Below, piece by piece: positions 9,194 through 16,511 of a DNA stretch of 64,000 bases. Each line of letters opens with the position of its first letter. Position 1 is the first letter of the stretch. The notes under the pieces were generated by a model. The model was not told the DNA's origin. It made no database searches and saw only the letters and a list, made by a program, of their open reading frames with translations. The stretch is from Engelhardtia mirabilis (GTDB lineage: Bacteria; Planctomycetota; UBA1135; GCA-002686595): contig NZ_CP036287.1 in assembly GCF_007748095.1 (NCBI RefSeq), positions 558,001 through 622,000 of the forward strand, given 5' to 3'. Made by a program: the position numbers and the translations under genes.

Positions 9194-9199
9194 TAGTAT
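9194..9199 (+). promoter_or_regulatory. Candidate -10 hexamer TAGTAT
   Basis: TAGTAT lies in a GC-rich divergent gap just before the ATG at 9206. The same hexamer occurs before the gene at 59652, and TAGACT or TAGCCT variants precede several other genes. No clear -35 element is visible, and the match could be chance. Confidence 0.3.
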
Positions 9200-9205
9200 G
9201 CGCCC

Positions 9206-9358
9206 ATGTCCGCATCCCTGCCGGCCGAGTTCAAGGCCTACCTCCGCGAGCGCGCGGTGGTCTGGTTGGTCGTGCTCGCGGTGGTCGTCGGCGGTCTCGT
9301 CTGGCTGGCCTGGCGCACGGCCCAGGTGCCCGAGTCGCCCTTCACCTACCAGGTCTGA
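9206..9358 (+). CDS. DUF5989-like single-pass small membrane protein
   Basis: This 50-aa protein starts at the ATG following the TAGTAT hexamer. It has an amphipathic N-terminus (PAEFKAYLRER), one transmembrane helix (VVWLVVLAVVVGGLVWLAW) and a conserved-looking tail (PESPFTYQV). The overall pattern is charged helix, a WL-rich membrane segment and a terminal PFxY. It matches my recollection of the DUF5989 family, tiny proteins encoded next to SGNH hydrolases or carbamoyltransferases in exopolysaccharide or surface-modification loci. Here the next gene, 24 nt downstream, is indeed an SGNH hydrolase. It is likely a membrane partner of that enzyme (inference). Confidence 0.7.
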   Translation: MSASLPAEFKAYLRERAVVWLVVLAVVVGGLVWLAWRTAQVPESPFTYQV

Positions 9359-9382
9359 GCGCCGAGGGATCGGCCGTACGAC

Positions 9383-11002
9383 GTGAGCAACCTCGATCCG
9401 CTGGCCCAGACGCCCCTGTGGAGGCGCGCCCTCTACGCCCTGCTGCCGACCCTGGTCCTGCTCGGCCTGGTCGAGGTGATCGTGCGCGCGGCCCTGCCCG
9501 ACGCCAGCGGCGTCGACCTCTCCCGCGGCTTCGGTGACGCGGCGCGCTACCTGGTGCGCGAGCCCGACGGCGGCTACCGCACGGCCATGTTCGTGCGTGA
9601 CGTCGACGAGAAGGTGATCCCGCCCAAGAGCGAGACCCTGCGGGTCGTGATGCTCGGCGGCTCGAACACCGAGGGCTTCCCCAGCGGCTGGCTCGGGGAG
9701 CGGCTGACCGAGGCCGGCGCGACCCTGGGCAAGACGGTGGAAGTGATCAACCTGGGGCGCCGCGGCTACGGCTCCGGTCGGGTGCGCGTACTGCTACCCC
9801 AGGCCCTCGAGCTGGAACCGGACCTCTTGGTGGTCTACTCGGGCCACAACGAGTTCGTCGAGGCCAGCTTCCGCATGGACCTGGAGCAGGCCAGCGGCGA
9901 GGTCGAGGGCGGCTCCCTGGCCGCGGTCGATCGCATCGCGCGCAACTTGGCCAGCTACCGCTCCCTGCAAGGCTGGTTCGGCGATCGCGCCGGCCTCGAG
10001 CAGGCCGAGCGCCGTCCCCAGGAGCAGACCTTCGAGCACGAGAAGTTCCTCGGCCTCGAGTGGGAGCAGACCGTCGCCAAGTTCGAGGAGTACCGCAAGA
10101 ACCTCGAGACCATGGTCGCCGACGCCCGGGCCGCCGGCGTGCCGATCCTGCTCTGCACGGTGGCCGGCAACGACTTCGCCGCGCCCTTCGTGTCGACGCC
10201 GCCGGCCGGCTTGAGCGAGGCTGAGATCGCCAAGCTGAACCAGGCCCTGACCGAGGCGCGCAAGGCCCAGCCGCGGTCCCTGTCGTACCTGATCCCGCGC
10301 GTGCCCGAGGAGCGCCTGCACTTCGAGGACTGGCTCAAGAAGGACGGCCCGACCCTCACGCCGGAGGAAACGCCGGTCTTCACCGCCCACCGCTCGCCCT
10401 TCGACCTGGCGCCCTTCTGGTGGTCGCGACCGCACACCTGGTCGAAGCGCGTGCGGCCCTTCCTGACCTACCTGCGCGCCCTGCGCGTGCGTGGCTTGTC
10501 GGAGGCGGACCAGGCCGCCGCGCGGGCGTCGATCGAGCCACTCCAGCGCGCCCTCGCCATCGCCCCCGACCACCCCGAGGCCCTCTACCGCCTGGGCCTG
10601 GTGGACTACGCCGTCGGCGACCGCGAGCGCGGGGCCAAGCTCATGCGCCGCGGCTCCGCCACCGACCGCGCCCCGCGCAAGGGCACTCAGTACTCGAACG
10701 ACATCGTGCGCGAGGTCTCGGCGCGCCTCGGCGTGCCCCTGGCCGACGTGGAGCAGACCATCCGCGCCCGCTGCCCCGACGGCCTGATCGGCTTCGAGCT
10801 GATGCGCGACGAGTGCCACTTCCACCAGGCACCGCGCTACGTGGTCATGCTCGACGTGGCCGAGGCGGTGGTGCCGGTGCTCTTCCCCGCGCTGGGGGAC
10901 GAGGCGCGAGCCGAGGCCAAGAAGGCCTGGGGGCAAGCGCTGCTGGACCTGATCCGCAACGCCACCACCGCCGGCGAACGCGAGCTGGTGCGCGGGGGCT
11001 GA
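9383..11002 (+). CDS. Membrane-anchored SGNH/GDSL hydrolase with TPR-like segment
   Basis: This protein has 539 residues with a GTG start. One N-terminal transmembrane helix (residues 13-36) anchors a periplasmic SGNH domain. The nucleophile is Ser94 in VVMLGGSNTEG. Block III Asn lies in GHNEF near residue 156, and the Asp/His pair lies in RDECHFH near residue 477. Between the blocks is a TPR-like helix pair (ALAIAPDHPEALYRLGLVDY). Such large SGNH proteins are usually acyl- or acetyl-esterases or transferases acting on polysaccharides or lipids. The DUF5989-like gene directly upstream supports an extracellular polymer role. Its stop is followed at once by a hairpin carrying a copy of the repeat found at 8307. 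Confidence 0.8.
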   Translation: MSNLDPLAQTPLWRRALYALLPTLVLLGLVEVIVRAALPDASGVDLSRGFGDAARYLVREPDGGYRTAMFVRDVDEKVIPPKSETLRVVMLGGSNTEGFPSGWLGERLTEAGATLGKTVEVINLGRRGYGSGRVRVLLPQALELEPDLLVVYSGHNEFVEASFRMDLEQASGEVEGGSLAAVDRIARNLASYRSLQGWFGDRAGLEQAERRPQEQTFEHEKFLGLEWEQTVAKFEEYRKNLETMVADARAAGVPILLCTVAGNDFAAPFVSTPPAGLSEAEIAKLNQALTEARKAQPRSLSYLIPRVPEERLHFEDWLKKDGPTLTPEETPVFTAHRSPFDLAPFWWSRPHTWSKRVRPFLTYLRALRVRGLSEADQAAARASIEPLQRALAIAPDHPEALYRLGLVDYAVGDRERGAKLMRRGSATDRAPRKGTQYSNDIVREVSARLGVPLADVEQTIRARCPDGLIGFELMRDECHFHQAPRYVVMLDVAEAVVPVLFPALGDEARAEAKKAWGQALLDLIRNATTAGERELVRGG

Positions 11003-11036
11003 AGGTGTGGGAGTACGGCACCGTACGCCCACCTAC
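11003..11036. repeat. Hairpin at convergent gene ends with GGCACCGTACGCCCAC copy
   Basis: Positions 11017-11032 are an exact copy of the 16-mer GGCACCGTACGCCCAC from the big inverted repeat at 8307-8355, again followed by CTACCC. The left side (AGGTGTGGGAGTACGG) is an imperfect complement, so the whole forms a hairpin. It overlaps the stop of the minus-strand ATP-grasp gene and lies directly after the SGNH stop, a position suited to two-way termination. Confidence 0.8.
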
Positions 11037-12058
11037 CCCATCCAGGGTGCCTCGTACCGCAGCCCCAGGTTCACGATCTTCTGCAGCAGCTGCGGGTACC
11101 CGTACCCCACGCGCTCGAACGACTCGGCGAAGTCCTCGCCGAAGCACAGATCCGGGTTCGGGTTCGCCTCGAGGATCCAGACCCGCTCGCGCTCGTCCAT
11201 TCGCATGTCGATGCGCGCATAGCCCGACAGGCCGAGGGCCTTGTAGATGCGTCGCGCCAAGCGGGTGATCTCGTCGGTCTTGGCGGCATCCAGCTCCGCC
11301 GGCGCGGTGCGCAGGCCGATCTTCTTCTGGTAGGCGGTGTCCCACTTGACCCGCGAGGTGAAGACGTTCGGCGCCCCCGGTCGCAGGTCGTCCATGAACA
11401 GCTCGAAGATCGGCGAGGTCTCGAGGCGCTGGTTGCCGAGCACGCCGATGGTCATCTCGCGGCCCTCGATGTACTCCTCGCACAGGGCGCCGGTGCCGAC
11501 GTTGCGGTGGATGAAGTCGACGCGCTCGCGCAGTTGCTCGGCGTCGCGCACGACCGAGGCCTCGGAGATGCCGACCGAGGCGTGCTCGCTGCGCGACTTG
11601 ACGAAGAGCGGGAAGTCCAGGTCCTTGGGCAGGCGCGCCAGGGCCTTGCCCCGCGGCACCACCATGAAGTGCGGCGCGCGGATGCGGTGGTAGGACAGGA
11701 TCTTCTTGCAGAGCGACTTGTCGTTGGCGAGCAGCAAGCCGCGCGGGTTGCAGCCGGTGTAGGGCTGCTTCTGCAGCTCGAGCCAACTGACCACGGCCGA
11801 GTCGTAGAGGCCGACGCCGTGGAAGTGCGTGAGCAGGTTGAAGGCCACGTGGGGGCGGTGCTCCCGCAGGGCGTGGCGCAGGACGCTCAGGTCGTCGTCG
11901 ATGCCGACCATGGTCACCGTGTGGCCCAGGTTCTCGAGGGTCGAGACCACGTCGAACTCCTGCTTGAACTGGTTGGCCACGTCGGGCGCGAGGCCCTCGA
12001 GCGAGTCGGGCGGGACCAGGTCGGCGTGCAGCGCGACGAGAATGCGGAGCTTCTTCAC
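11033..12058 (-). CDS. ATP-grasp ligase, D-alanine-D-alanine ligase-like
   Basis: This 341-aa protein has the ATP-grasp architecture: a preATP-grasp N-domain (RILVALHADLVPP), an ATP-binding central domain (FPLFVKSRSEHASVGI, then ALCEEYIEGREMTIGVLG) and the metal-binding end motif WILEANPNPDLCF. It resembles D-Ala-D-Ala ligase paralogues rather than the housekeeping enzyme, because the substrate loops are not typical. It probably couples an amino acid or peptide to a carboxylate using ATP. The next gene downstream on the same strand path upstream (12071-13099) is a zinc metallopeptidase 12 nt away, so the two are cotranscribed with the peptidase first. Similar ligase/peptidase pairs are, to my recollection, recurrent in myxobacteria and planctomycetes. 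Confidence 0.82.
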   Translation of the reverse strand: MKKLRILVALHADLVPPDSLEGLAPDVANQFKQEFDVVSTLENLGHTVTMVGIDDDLSVLRHALREHRPHVAFNLLTHFHGVGLYDSAVVSWLELQKQPYTGCNPRGLLLANDKSLCKKILSYHRIRAPHFMVVPRGKALARLPKDLDFPLFVKSRSEHASVGISEASVVRDAEQLRERVDFIHRNVGTGALCEEYIEGREMTIGVLGNQRLETSPIFELFMDDLRPGAPNVFTSRVKWDTAYQKKIGLRTAPAELDAAKTDEITRLARRIYKALGLSGYARIDMRMDERERVWILEANPNPDLCFGEDFAESFERVGYGYPQLLQKIVNLGLRYEAPWMG

Positions 12059-12070
12059 GGTTGGTCCGGG

Positions 12071-13099
12071 CTAGCGTTGGTAGCGCGGGTGCGCGCCGTA
12101 GAGGAACTGACTCGACAGGGAGGTCAACACCACCGCCGCGTCGACCAGGGCGTCGGCCTCGGTCGACGGCAGGCGCAGCTCGCGCAGGTGACTGCGCTCG
12201 ATCATCTCGCGCAGGGCGTGGTCCAGGAGGTAGCGGTGCTGGCCCGTGGCGGCCGCCACCCGGCGCACCAGGTTGCGCCGGTTGCGGCGCAGGAAGGTGC
12301 TCGCCCGCGGACCCTTGTCGAGAGCCGGGAAGACGCGCTCGAGTTGGCCGGCGAAGGCCGGAGTGCCCTCCTGGGCATAGAACTCGCGCTTCTGGGCGTA
12401 GTACTCGCGCAGGGTCGTACGCACCGAAGCGACGTTGTCCTCGCGCGCGCGGGTACGCAGGGCCGGGGGCTTGTCCGCGATCTCGGCCATCAGGACGTCC
12501 ACGTACTCGAGCTTGGCCAGGGCCGGCCAGTCGGCGTAGCGCGTGCGCCAACGGGAACCCGAGCCCAGCCAAACCGCGAACGTCTCGGCCCAATCCTCGA
12601 GCGGGTGGCTCTGGCTGTACCAGTAGTCGAGGTTCAGCACGTGGGCCCGGCTGGTGGGGTCCGGCGTGTAGCTCGACTCGTAGGCGTCACCGGGCCGTCC
12701 GAACGTCTCGCGCCAACTGCGCCGGCGCCGCAGGTGGTAGGCGTTGTCGATGGCGTGGGCGGCCTCGTGGCGCAGGATCCGCAGGCACTCGTCCTGGCTG
12801 CCGCCTTCCACCTGCAACATCTGGCTGCGCTCCAGGCGCACCAGGCGCTCGTGGGCCAGGTAGAAGGGAATCGCGAAGCCGGTGGCGCCGTCGGGCGTGA
12901 ACCAGTCAGTGGAGAGCCAGACGTAGGGCTTGAAGCGCAGGCCGCGTCGGGCGAGCTCCTCGTGCAGTCGCTCGACACGGCCTTCGAGCTCGGAACCCTC
13001 GATCGCCAGGCCCAGGTCGCACAATCGCCAGTCGAGCAGCTCTGCGTCGGGCAGCGTCGCCCAGCGCCCGCGGCTGGTCGTGGTCCGTTTGCGCGCCAT
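12071..13099 (-). CDS. Putative zinc metallopeptidase (HEAAH)
   Basis: This 342-aa protein, apparently cytoplasmic, has the zinc motif HExxH as His111-Glu112-Ala-Ala-His115 (RHEAAHAIDNAY). A plausible third ligand is Glu172 in WAETFAVWL, the arrangement of the putative zinc-binding metallopeptidase families. The N-terminus is basic (MARKRTTTSRGR) and carries no signal peptide. Its substrate is unknown. It is the first gene of a pair with the ATP-grasp ligase, 12 nt apart, suggesting one makes and the other trims or releases a peptide product (inference). A TAGACT hexamer lies in the 20-nt gap before its ATG. Confidence 0.72.
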   Translation of the reverse strand: MARKRTTTSRGRWATLPDAELLDWRLCDLGLAIEGSELEGRVERLHEELARRGLRFKPYVWLSTDWFTPDGATGFAIPFYLAHERLVRLERSQMLQVEGGSQDECLRILRHEAAHAIDNAYHLRRRRSWRETFGRPGDAYESSYTPDPTSRAHVLNLDYWYSQSHPLEDWAETFAVWLGSGSRWRTRYADWPALAKLEYVDVLMAEIADKPPALRTRAREDNVASVRTTLREYYAQKREFYAQEGTPAFAGQLERVFPALDKGPRASTFLRRNRRNLVRRVAAATGQHRYLLDHALREMIERSHLRELRLPSTEADALVDAAVVLTSLSSQFLYGAHPRYQR

Positions 13100-13119
13100 G
13101 GAGAGAGTCTAGGGCAGAG

Positions 13120-15723
13120 TCACTCGATCACCCGCTCGGCCCACAGGTCTCGGTTCCCGCGGGCGGTCCCTGAGGCGAGGCGCAGACCGGCGGCGGCGAC
13201 CGTCTGCGTTGATGACGCGGCCGGTCCGCTGACCTCCAGGCAGTGCTGATAGAGCTCGTCGAGTTCGACGGCCGCGTCGACGGCGGCCGCGCTGCCCGGA
13301 TCCGCCAGGCCGCGCGCCTCGAGTGCCCGCGCCCGCGCGTAGACCGTGCGGCGATGATCCGGTCCGAGCTGCGCGCTGCGACCGACGGCCGCGCGCTCGA
13401 AGTTGACGCTGGCCTCGTCGAACTGCCCCAGCTCGATCTGCACCAGCCCCAACGACGCGACTGCGTCGAGAGTCTCGCTGTGATCGGGCCCCCAAAGGCG
13501 CTCGTTCATCTCCAAGCAGGCGATGCTGATGCGCTCCGACTCCTCCAGCTCGCCCAGCTCGTAGACGGCGCCCCCGAGGTTGTAGAGCAGGGTGGCCACG
13601 GTCGGGTGGTCACCGTCGAGCTCGATTTGGAGGATCGCGATGGCCTCCTCGAACAGCTCGCGGGCCTCGGCGTTGCGTCCCTTGCCGAACAGGAAGGTGC
13701 CGAGGTTGCTGGCGGCGACTCCGGCTTGGACCGAGAGCGGCCCATAGGCCCCGACGATCAGCTCGCGGGCCGAGCGGTAGGCGGCCTCGGTGGCCTCGTC
13801 GTCCCCGAGCACGCGCGTAGCGCGCGCCAGGTGGCTCGCCGCGGTGGCGGCCATGGGTGAGAACTCGGGACCGAACTCGACGAAGCGGTCCCTCGCGGCC
13901 TGGGCGTAGGGGATCGACTCCGTCAACTGCCCGGACTCCTGCAGGGCCCAGGCCAGGTCGCTGTCGATCGCGGCGAGCTCGGGATAGGTGTCGTCCAGGT
14001 AGCCGTGGGCCAAGCCACGCAGTTCGAGCAGGTCCTGGGCCGCCGCGGCGTGGTCCCCGCGCCGCCCGCGCAGGGTGGCGAGCAGGCGACTGGCGCGCAC
14101 CCACTCGAAGGCCCGCTCGGGCAAGAGGTCGGCGAAGATCTGGCGCGCGCCCTCGATGTGCTCCTGGGCCGACTCGTAGCGGCCCTGGCCGTAGTAGCTG
14201 AGCCCGATCAACAGGCGCGTGTCGGCCTCGAGCACCGATTGGCCGGGAAAGGCGCGCATGACCTCGCTCGCCGCGCGGTCGAGCATCTCGCCCACCGTCG
14301 ACTCGCTCGAGGTCGTCGTGGTGACGCCCAGGGGGTTCGCGCCGCGCAGCATGGTGTTCAGGAAGCGGTTGAGCATCTCGGCCCGCTCCAGGCGCTCCTC
14401 GGCCTGGGCGCGTGCGGCCTCGGCGTCGGCCCGCGCGGCCACGGCGCTGGCGCGCTCGGTCTCCAGCTCGATCCCCCGGGCCTCGAGCTCGCGTCCGCGC
14501 TCGACGCTCTTGTAGAGACCCCAGCCAGTGCCGGCGGAACCCAGTAGCAGCAGCGTCGCCGCGACCGCGCCGCCCACCACCCAGGCCCGATTGCGACGCA
14601 CGAACTTGCGCGCCGCGTAGGTCGCGCTCGGCGGACCCGCGTGCAGGGGTTGGTGATCCAGGTAGCGCCCGAGCTCGTCGGCCAGGTCCTGGGCCGAGGC
14701 GTAGCGGCGGTCGGGCTCCTTCGCCATGGCGCGCGCCGTGACCCAGTCGAGCTCGCGCGACAGGCTCGGCACCAGGCGACTGGGGGGCTCGGGGTCGCGC
14801 TCGCAGACCTCCTTGGCCAGGGCCGTCCACGAGCTGGAGTCACTGATCCAAGGCGAGCGACCGGTGAGCAGGTGGTAGAGCAGGACCCCCAGGGCGTGGA
14901 CGTCGGTGCGCACGTCGATGCCCTCGCTCAGACCGAGGACTTGCTCGGGACTCATGTAGCCCAGGGTTCCCAGCAGCTCGCCCCCGGCCGTGAGCGAGAG
15001 GTCCGTCTCCCCGGTCGCGCGCGCGATGCCGAAGTCGATCACCCGCACGCGCCCCTCGAGGTCCACCAGGCAGTTGTCCGGCTTCAGGTCCCGGTGGATC
15101 ACGCCGCGCAGGTGACCGTGTTGGACGGCGACGCAGGCCTCGCGCAACAGCAGCAGTCGCCGCCGCAGGGGCAGCTCGCGGGCGAAGGCCGTCAGGGGTC
15201 GCGCGCCCTCGATCAACTCCATCGCGAACCACGGCCGCGGTGGCCCGCCCTCGGGGCCCTCGAGCACGCCGGAGGCCAGGACCTTGGCGATGCCCGGGTG
15301 CGACAGCCGCGCCAGGACCTGGGACTCCTCCTCGAAGCGCCGCCGCGAACGCTCGGTGCCCAGACCCGAGCGCAGGGCCTTCAAGGCCACCGAGCGCGCC
15401 GGGCTCTCCTGCCGCGCCTCCCAGACCTCACCCATGCCGCCGGCGCCGATCGGGCGCACCAGCTCGAAGCCGCCGATGTGCGCGCCCGGCTGCAGCACCA
15501 CGTGGGTCTCGTGGCGGTGGGCCAGGTCGACCAGGGTCTCGGCCGAGGGCGGCTCCAGGAAGCGCTCGTCGGTGGCGTGGGCGGCGAGCATGCGCTCGGC
15601 CTCGCGGGCGAGGTCGGGGTCGTCGCGAAGGGCCGACCGCACCGCATCGACGCGCGCCTCGGCCGGCAGGGCCAGGGCGGCCTCGAACGCCTCGCGCACG
15701 CGGCGGAAGCCGCTACTGTCCAT
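13120..15723 (-). CDS. Membrane Ser/Thr protein kinase with TPR sensor domain
   Basis: This protein has about 867 residues. It starts at the ATG before DSSGFRRVREAFEA, which overlaps the sigma factor gene end by 11 nt; a longer in-frame extension upstream is coding for the sigma factor, not this kinase. The kinase domain spans about residues 85-360: glycine loop GAGGMG at 93-98, Lys115 in VALK, catalytic HRD at 210-212 (VIHRDLKPDN), DFG at 230-232 and MSPEQ for the activation-loop APE. A transmembrane helix follows (residues 380-403), then a coiled coil and many TPR repeats outside the membrane. This is the usual planctomycete PknB-like layout paired with an ECF sigma factor. All catalytic residues are present, so it should be active. 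Confidence 0.93.
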   Translation of the reverse strand: MDSSGFRRVREAFEAALALPAEARVDAVRSALRDDPDLAREAERMLAAHATDERFLEPPSAETLVDLAHRHETHVVLQPGAHIGGFELVRPIGAGGMGEVWEARQESPARSVALKALRSGLGTERSRRRFEEESQVLARLSHPGIAKVLASGVLEGPEGGPPRPWFAMELIEGARPLTAFARELPLRRRLLLLREACVAVQHGHLRGVIHRDLKPDNCLVDLEGRVRVIDFGIARATGETDLSLTAGGELLGTLGYMSPEQVLGLSEGIDVRTDVHALGVLLYHLLTGRSPWISDSSSWTALAKEVCERDPEPPSRLVPSLSRELDWVTARAMAKEPDRRYASAQDLADELGRYLDHQPLHAGPPSATYAARKFVRRNRAWVVGGAVAATLLLLGSAGTGWGLYKSVERGRELEARGIELETERASAVAARADAEAARAQAEERLERAEMLNRFLNTMLRGANPLGVTTTTSSESTVGEMLDRAASEVMRAFPGQSVLEADTRLLIGLSYYGQGRYESAQEHIEGARQIFADLLPERAFEWVRASRLLATLRGRRGDHAAAAQDLLELRGLAHGYLDDTYPELAAIDSDLAWALQESGQLTESIPYAQAARDRFVEFGPEFSPMAATAASHLARATRVLGDDEATEAAYRSARELIVGAYGPLSVQAGVAASNLGTFLFGKGRNAEARELFEEAIAILQIELDGDHPTVATLLYNLGGAVYELGELEESERISIACLEMNERLWGPDHSETLDAVASLGLVQIELGQFDEASVNFERAAVGRSAQLGPDHRRTVYARARALEARGLADPGSAAAVDAAVELDELYQHCLEVSGPAASSTQTVAAAGLRLASGTARGNRDLWAERVIE

Positions 15724-16306
15724 CGGCCCCCGGCGCGCCCTTTGGGCCGGCACCGTCGGGGCCCAGGCGCGAGGCCAGCCAGGCCCGGGCCGACTGCCAT
15801 CCCCGCTCGACCGTGGCATGTCCCAGTTGCATCACGTCGGCGGTCTCCGCGATGGAGAGGCCGCCGAAGAAGCGTAGCTCGACGATGCGCGCCAGGCGGG
15901 CGTCGAGTTCGGCCAGGCGATCGAGCTCGTCGTTCAGTTCGAGCACGTCGGGCACGCGGTCCGCGTAGACCGCCAGGGCCTCGTCCAGGAGCACCCGCTG
16001 CCGCGAGTCGGGCCGCTTGGCCGCCGACTTGGCGCGGGCGTGGTCCACGAGGACCGAGCGCATGGCCTTGGCCGCAATGGCCAGGAAGTGGCCGCGATCA
16101 CCGGGGTCCGAGCCCGCGTGGTCGAGCTTGAGCCAGGCCTCGTGGATCAGGGCCGTGGCCTGCAGGGTGTGCCCGGCCCCGGAGCCGAGCATGCGCCGCG
16201 CCCGGTCGTGCAGGTCGCCGTAGACGACCTCGAAGAGCGCTTCGCCGGCGCTCTCGTCCCCACCCTTCAAGCGCTGCAGTAGGACCGTGACGTCGCCGTG
16301 TCTCAC
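15713..16306 (-). CDS. ECF RNA polymerase sigma factor, planctomycete type
   Basis: The product has 197 residues. The GTG at 16306 was chosen because a GGAG ribosome-binding site lies 6 nt before it; an in-frame TTG is 18 nt further upstream. Region 2 is seen in GHTLQATALIHEAWLKL and FLAIAAKAMRSVLVDHAR. Region 4 is seen in RIVELRFFGGLSIAETADVMQLGHATVERGWQ-type helix-turn-helix residues. This matches the ECF subfamily known mainly from Planctomycetes and Acidobacteria, which usually lacks a dedicated anti-sigma and is linked to a Ser/Thr kinase. Here its last 11 nt overlap the kinase start, so the two are translationally coupled. The kinase may control the sigma factor by phosphorylation (inference). 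Confidence 0.92.
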   Translation of the reverse strand: MRHGDVTVLLQRLKGGDESAGEALFEVVYGDLHDRARRMLGSGAGHTLQATALIHEAWLKLDHAGSDPGDRGHFLAIAAKAMRSVLVDHARAKSAAKRPDSRQRVLLDEALAVYADRVPDVLELNDELDRLAELDARLARIVELRFFGGLSIAETADVMQLGHATVERGWQSARAWLASRLGPDGAGPKGAPGADGQ

Positions 16307-16334
16307 GCGTGACTCCGCTCGCAATCGTGGGTGA

Positions 16335-16361
16335 GGCCCCGGCTTCCGTCAAGCCGGGGCC
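16335..16361. promoter_or_regulatory. Perfect 11-bp hairpin upstream of the sigma factor gene
   Basis: GGCCCCGGCTT (16335-16345) and its exact complement (16351-16361) flank a 5-nt loop. It starts 29 nt upstream of the sigma factor GTG, in the divergent gap before the FG-GAP gene. It could sit in the sigma mRNA leader as an attenuator or protect a 5' end. There is no U-run. Confidence 0.45.
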
Positions 16362-16387
16362 GCGAGTGGAGCCCATGACCGGGGATT

Positions 16388-16416
16388 GGTGAGGGAGCGC
16401 GGGGCCGCAATCCGTG
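16388..16416 (+). promoter_or_regulatory. 29-bp conserved block, 124 nt before the FG-GAP start (copy 1)
   Basis: The block begins GGTGAGGGAG and ends CCGCAATCCGTG. A near-identical block begins exactly 124 nt before the paralogous gene at 18481. It is probably a shared promoter or operator retained after duplication. Confidence 0.45.
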
Positions 16417-16511
16417 GGCATCAGCGAGCGACGACCGCGCAGGTCGGTCGCGCGCCCATTCCTGAACACACCCGCGTCGAGCACGGCGCGGCCGCCCCAA
16501 CGGCTCCCGCC

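Noticed and set aside
15713..15819. Longer start for the Ser/Thr kinase
   Set aside because: The extra 32 residues are translated from the end of the sigma gene in another frame. The ATG at 15723 begins a typical kinase N-terminus.
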